Positions 7,801 to 9,273 of a stretch of DNA of 9,273 bases are shown here, piece by piece; position 1 is the stretch's first letter, and each line of letters begins with the position of its first letter. The position numbers and the translations under genes are program-made. Origin of the DNA: Chloroflexota bacterium (lineage in GTDB: Bacteria; Chloroflexota; Anaerolineae; Promineifilales; Promineifilaceae); NCBI GenBank assembly GCA_008501785.1, contig QQUD01000453.1:1-9273 (forward strand). The letters run 5' to 3'. The notes under the pieces are model-generated. The model saw nothing but the letters and a program-made list of their open reading frames with translations, was not told the origin of the DNA and made no database searches.

Positions 7801-8097
7801 ATTGTCACTTAGTGAAAGTGCTTCAACCCTGCCATTGTTGCAATAGACTCCATACCAGAAGCAAGGGGACTTGATCGGATTCCAATTGGCATTATTTATC
7901 CAGTTGGAGCCATCTGTATTGTTGTACAGTGTGACTAATGTTTCGCATTCTGCCTCAGGTATAGAACTGTTCGCGCAATTGTAAGTGAGAGAAGTGGCTC
8001 CCGCATGTGTTCCCATCTGTCCCAGCATGAGTGTAAGAATCAGCGTTGTGAGCAGTGCGAGTAGACGACGATTACGCAGAAAGAGGACGAGTTTCAT
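4867..8097 (-). CDS. Secreted leucine-rich-repeat / fibronectin type III protein
   Basis: A 1076-residue exported protein. A signal peptide is clear: basic start with RNRR (8-11), a hydrophobic core (about 12-26), then a likely cleavage site near residues 32-36. Two modules follow. Module 1 has a cysteine cap (Cys41, 51, 79, 86, with DGSNW and the WYGVYC segment), 16 leucine-rich repeats (about 91-451) and a fibronectin type III-like domain (about 490-590). Module 2 repeats this plan: cap with Cys594, 605, 633, 640, seven repeats (about 645-798) and another FnIII-like domain (about 835-935). The repeats are the plant-like type (NQLSGxIP), mostly 23 residues long. A segment FLPIIIAP (945-952) leads into an unassigned, probably beta-rich domain (about 955-1076). 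There is no LPXTG motif or transmembrane anchor at the C terminus. By analogy it probably binds protein or sugar outside the cell; the ligand is unknown. AGGGGG lies 5 bases before the ATG. It is not obviously related to its neighbours. Confidence 0.93.
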   Translation of the reverse strand: MKLVLFLRNRRLLALLTTLILTLMLGQMGTHAGATSLTYNCANSSIPEAECETLVTLYNNTDGSNWINNANWNPIKSPCFWYGVYCNNGRVEALSLSDNQLDGTIPDISALSSLIHLDLSSNQLSGPIPNLSSLSNLVNLQLDDNQLSGTIPNLSNLTSLQTLFLYRNQLSGPTPDISNLTNLQQVLLSYNQLSGTIPNFYGLPNLRSLSINSNQLTGSIPDISTLPNLSRLSLGHNQLSGSIPDFSTSPNLNSLYLSDNQLTGTIPNLSPLPNLLSLGLSKNQLSGLIPDLSTVPNLTFLDLGQNQLTGSIPNLSTLTSLRRIYLNSNQLSGPIPDLNTLTDLETIHFYDNLLSGPIPDFSSLTNLRSVKLDNNQLNGSIPNLSSLSNLLILSLHNNQISGTIPNLSSLTKMSHLYLNNNQLSGPIPDLSALSDLMVLNLSNNQLSGSVPTSICITSYQLDIDYNKLETGTSDSCINSLDTNWKETQTVPPTNVTASSLPNANIYLTWDAINYTQDGGYYGVWGKPQGDAIYSLLATTADKTITNIVLTNLQPGTIYEFVVRTFTPAHGDQQNDLTSVDSEMVTAVTTTTFNCATQIDIPQSECETLVALYNSTDGPNWRDNSDWLATNSPCQWSGVNCSGGRVDSLELDNRRLNGTLPDLAALTNIVTIDLSNNQLSGSLPELSTLIKLAYLLLENNQFSGTIPNLSAPTELRILNLSNNDLTGEIPDLSKLTLLNVLILNTNHLTGPIPDLSNLMNLWHLDLNNNKLDGAIPDFSSNSNLRTIYLANNQFSGSVPTSVCQLQNVYIGYNKLEVNSADSCVDTAAPGWKQTQTVPPTNITITTISATEIELTWDTIEYTDHGGYYGIWGKKQSDAAYTLMATTGDKTVNYATISGLQPETAYEFVIHTFTPAHGNQQNDLTSVESEVVSAITLTDALETYTTFLPIIIAPVQFEPITLNGITIPIRNVTTTGEVFHTATVTVVADLPASGTFYLSSSASAPIAARVDDEIGILLNGVELFTNTYGQPGLGVTPALVEVPRSVMTQIAGKTITVKFRDVYGDNVGATELYLIWTP
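5704..6165 (-). repeat. Second leucine-rich-repeat block (7 units)
   Basis: Seven tandem coding repeats of about 23 residues (69 bases), ending in LNGTLP, LSGSLP, FSGTIP, LTGEIP, LTGPIP, LDGAIP and FSGSVP. They are more divergent from one another than the units of the first block. The block is closed by a short capping segment (YIGYNKLE) and followed by a conserved cysteine (DSC). Confidence 0.88.
6745..7827 (-). repeat. First leucine-rich-repeat block (16 units)
   Basis: Sixteen tandem coding repeats, nearly all exactly 23 residues (69 bases), of the form xLSxLxxLxxLxLxxNQLSGxIP. Several adjacent units are still close at DNA level: for example 7341-7376 and 7410-7445 differ at only about two positions over the first 33 bases. 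The block is closed by LDIDYNKLE and a DSC cysteine, as in block 2. The low divergence of some units points to recent unit gain. Confidence 0.9.
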
Positions 8098-8102
8098 TAA
8101 TT

Positions 8103-8156
8103 CCCCCTGATGATTGTGTGACTAGAATTTAATATTTGCCCCATTTTAATGGTCGA
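8103..8156 (-). promoter_or_regulatory. Leader of the LRR gene: ribosome binding site and weak promoter candidate
   Basis: AGGGGG (8103-8108 on the minus strand) sits 5 bases before the ATG of the LRR gene and is a strong Shine-Dalgarno sequence. Upstream, TATTAA (8129-8134) and TCGACC (8151-8156), 16 bases apart, each match the -10 and -35 consensus at 4 of 6 positions; this is only a candidate promoter. The spacer overlaps a nested inverted repeat, CCATT/AATGG (8141-8152) inside TTTGCC/GGCAAA (8135-8140 and 8158-8163), which could be an operator or a hairpin. The ribosome binding site is well supported, the promoter is not. Confidence 0.4.
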
Positions 8157-8173
8157 TGGCAAAATTTCAATGG

Positions 8174-8260
8174 TTAATTGTCAATTGTTTGTAGTGATCT
8201 TATTCAGTATTGTTGATGCTCAGAACTAGGCTAGACGAATTAATGCATTTTGTGGCTTGT
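8174..8260 (-). pseudogene. Decayed duplicate of the 3' end of the ThDP enzyme gene
   Basis: Positions 8174-8220 match 8270-8316, the last codons and stop region of the adjacent ThDP gene, at 38 of 47 bases with a constant offset of 96. A second match, 8242-8260 against 8348-8366 (14 of 19), continues the similarity, with about 10 bases missing between the two. Translated on the minus strand, one frame gives QNALI where the gene has QNAFH, and after a frame change INNTE-stop-DHYK where the gene has IDNIEYDHFK. Stop codons and the frame break show it is not functional. It is the remnant of a tandem copy of the gene's end, or of a paralogue that once stood here. Confidence 0.7.
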
Positions 8261-8280
8261 TGTCAATCTCTTATTGTCAA

Positions 8281-9273
8281 TTATTTGAAATGATCGTATT
8301 CAATATTGTCGATGCGGACTTCTACCAGCACTGGATTCTGTAAATGAAATGCGTTTTGCAGCGTGGAAACGGCCGTTTCCACCCCATCCACCAGCCGATA
8401 TGCCAACCCAAATGCCTGTGCCAATGCTGCGAAATTCGTGTGACCAAACTCTGTGCCATGAATGGGGACATCATTGCGTAACTGTTTCAGCCGAATCAGA
8501 GATAGCGCCTCATCCACCACCACCAAAATGACGAGCGGCTTCCCACAGCGGGCCACGGTTTCTAATTCACCAGCATACATCAACAGCGCACCATCTCCGG
8601 CAATTGCCGCCACGGGTCGCTCTGGCTGTGCCAGTTTGATGGCCAAAGCGCCTGGCAGCGCATACCCCATGGCCGATAACCCATTTGACACAAACAGGCT
8701 TTTTGGCTGCTCCGTTTGCCACTGCTGTAAAAAGACGAGCTTGAATGCGCCCACATCAACGGTAACGGCCGTTTTCTCCGGTGCAGCTTCCTGCAAAGCT
8801 GCAATGAAATCGTGTAATTTGATCGTTCCGGGTTTGTGTGGGAATGGCGTGCGTAAGGCCTTCGCAATTTGTGTACGGAGATGTGCGGCGCGTTCGAGTC
8901 CGGTTGCATCCGGTTGGCGATACCGCCGAATCATCGTCAATAGTTTACCTAAATCCCCATCAATTGCTGCCAGTGGCTTCAGTGCCGGATCGTCAGCGCC
9001 TGCCAGATTGAAGTTAATCACCGGCACATTAATCTCCCAGGCCGATGTCACAAAATCAACGCTGTCCAAACCGGCACCAATGACTAAATCACACTCTGAC
9101 AAAGCCTGACGCAGAGGATTGTCTCCGTAAGCTGTAAAGCATCCCGCAAACAGTGGGTGACTTTCGGGAAAGTGACCTTTTGTTTTGGGCGTGACCGCTA
9201 CTGGAATCTGCCATGTCTCAACCCGCGCCAGCAGCTCATCCTGTGCCGCAGCCGCCTCGATACCAACACCCGC
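8281..9273 (-). CDS. ThDP-dependent acetolactate-synthase-like enzyme, N-terminus missing
   Basis: Partial gene cut by the right edge; 330 residues are visible in one frame with no start needed inside the window. The first visible residues (AGVGIEAAAAQDELLAR) belong to the central domain of ThDP enzymes, which continues through TPKTKGHFPESHP and LVIGAGLDSVDF. The C-terminal cofactor domain follows, with SNGLSAMGYALPGAL (about 196-210) and the GDG motif at about 226-228, then 24 residues and VD where the family usually has NN; Asp there could still bind the metal. The domain ends in PVLVEVRID. Such enzymes decarboxylate a 2-oxo acid and often join the product to a second one, as in acetolactate synthase (branched-chain amino acid synthesis) or benzoylformate decarboxylase. 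The substrate cannot be told, because the N-terminal domain with the catalytic Glu is outside the window. It carries two ACGGCCGT copies. A decayed copy of its 3' end follows it. Confidence 0.88.
   Translation of the reverse strand, partial: AGVGIEAAAAQDELLARVETWQIPVAVTPKTKGHFPESHPLFAGCFTAYGDNPLRQALSECDLVIGAGLDSVDFVTSAWEINVPVINFNLAGADDPALKPLAAIDGDLGKLLTMIRRYRQPDATGLERAAHLRTQIAKALRTPFPHKPGTIKLHDFIAALQEAAPEKTAVTVDVGAFKLVFLQQWQTEQPKSLFVSNGLSAMGYALPGALAIKLAQPERPVAAIAGDGALLMYAGELETVARCGKPLVILVVVDEALSLIRLKQLRNDVPIHGTEFGHTNFAALAQAFGLAYRLVDGVETAVSTLQNAFHLQNPVLVEVRIDNIEYDHFK

Larger units (their letters stand above)
1875..8773. repeat. Dispersed palindrome ACGGCCGT (10 copies)
   Basis: The full 10-mer AACGGCCGTT occurs at 1875-1884, 3034-3043, 3266-3275, 4755-4764, 8368-8377 and 8764-8773. 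The 8-mer core also occurs at 3118-3125, 4185-4192, 4772-4779 and 6338-6345. Some copies have longer symmetry: 3263-3278 and 8365-8380 are perfect 16-base palindromes. About 0.14 copies of an 8-mer would be expected by chance in a window this size at even base composition. Copies lie in the methyltransferase (1), tex (6), LRR (1) and ThDP (2) genes and in none of the spacers. The encoded peptides are TAV (six times), NGR (twice) and RP (twice), so all three frames are used and the signal is in the DNA rather than the protein. Confidence 0.9.

Noticed and set aside
6745..7827. Regular 69-base repeats as a CRISPR-like array
   Set aside because: The repeats are in frame, encode a clear leucine-rich-repeat protein and have no unique spacers.
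8178..8282. Repeated TTGTCAATT as att sites of a mobile element
   Set aside because: They are part of the longer duplicated ThDP gene end and the AT-rich spacer; no integrase or element boundary is present.
8281..9102. ThDP enzyme starting at 9102 as a complete 273-residue protein
   Set aside because: The codon there is TTG inside a continuing frame. The 57 codons upstream to the edge encode typical central-domain sequence, so the gene is partial.
8462..9109. Plus-strand 215-codon frame opposite the ThDP gene
   Set aside because: It lies wholly within the ThDP gene on the other strand, is low-complexity in Ser, Ala and Pro, and shows no family motif.

Overview
This window looks like a chromosomal segment of a mid-GC bacterium, and I lean towards Chloroflexota (an Anaerolineae-type organism). 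The evidence for that is indirect. There is a large secreted plant-type leucine-rich-repeat protein with an LP-rich segment before its C-terminal domain, and the palindrome ACGGCCGT is strikingly over-represented. The taxonomic call is inference only. All five recognisable protein genes lie on the minus strand, so transcription runs from the right edge to the left edge.

In transcription order: (1) 9273-8281, the C-terminal part of a thiamine-diphosphate (ThDP) dependent enzyme of the acetolactate-synthase-like superfamily, cut by the right edge. (2) 8280-8098, a gap holding a decayed second copy of that gene's own 3' end, plus the leader of the next gene. (3) 8097-4867, a 1076-residue secreted protein built from two modules (cysteine cap, leucine-rich repeats, fibronectin type III-like domain) and an unassigned C-terminal domain. 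(4) 4817-2682, Tex, a conserved S1-domain RNA-binding protein; its real start is 35 codons inside the longest open frame and lies just behind a TATAAT box, which suggests a leaderless message. (5) 2576-259, a two-gene type II restriction-modification operon: a C5-cytosine methyltransferase followed 5 bases later by a PD-(D/E)XK endonuclease that resembles the ApaLI family. It has its own sigma70-type promoter upstream and a hairpin plus T-tract terminator downstream. (6) 258-1, non-coding, with that terminator and a good promoter reading out of the left edge, probably for a gene starting just outside.

The ThDP enzyme, the LRR protein and Tex look like unrelated housekeeping or surface genes that share a strand. 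The methyltransferase and endonuclease form a true functional pair. They look more AT-rich than Tex and the ThDP gene, and the endonuclease gene lacks the ACGGCCGT palindrome, which fits acquisition by transfer.

The most distinctive signal is the palindrome itself: ten copies of ACGGCCGT, six of them full AACGGCCGTT, spread over four genes and falling in all three reading frames. This recalls the HIP1 octamer of cyanobacteria. I found no CRISPR array, tRNA, rRNA or insertion sequence, and no convincing new multi-gene defence system beyond the restriction-modification pair.
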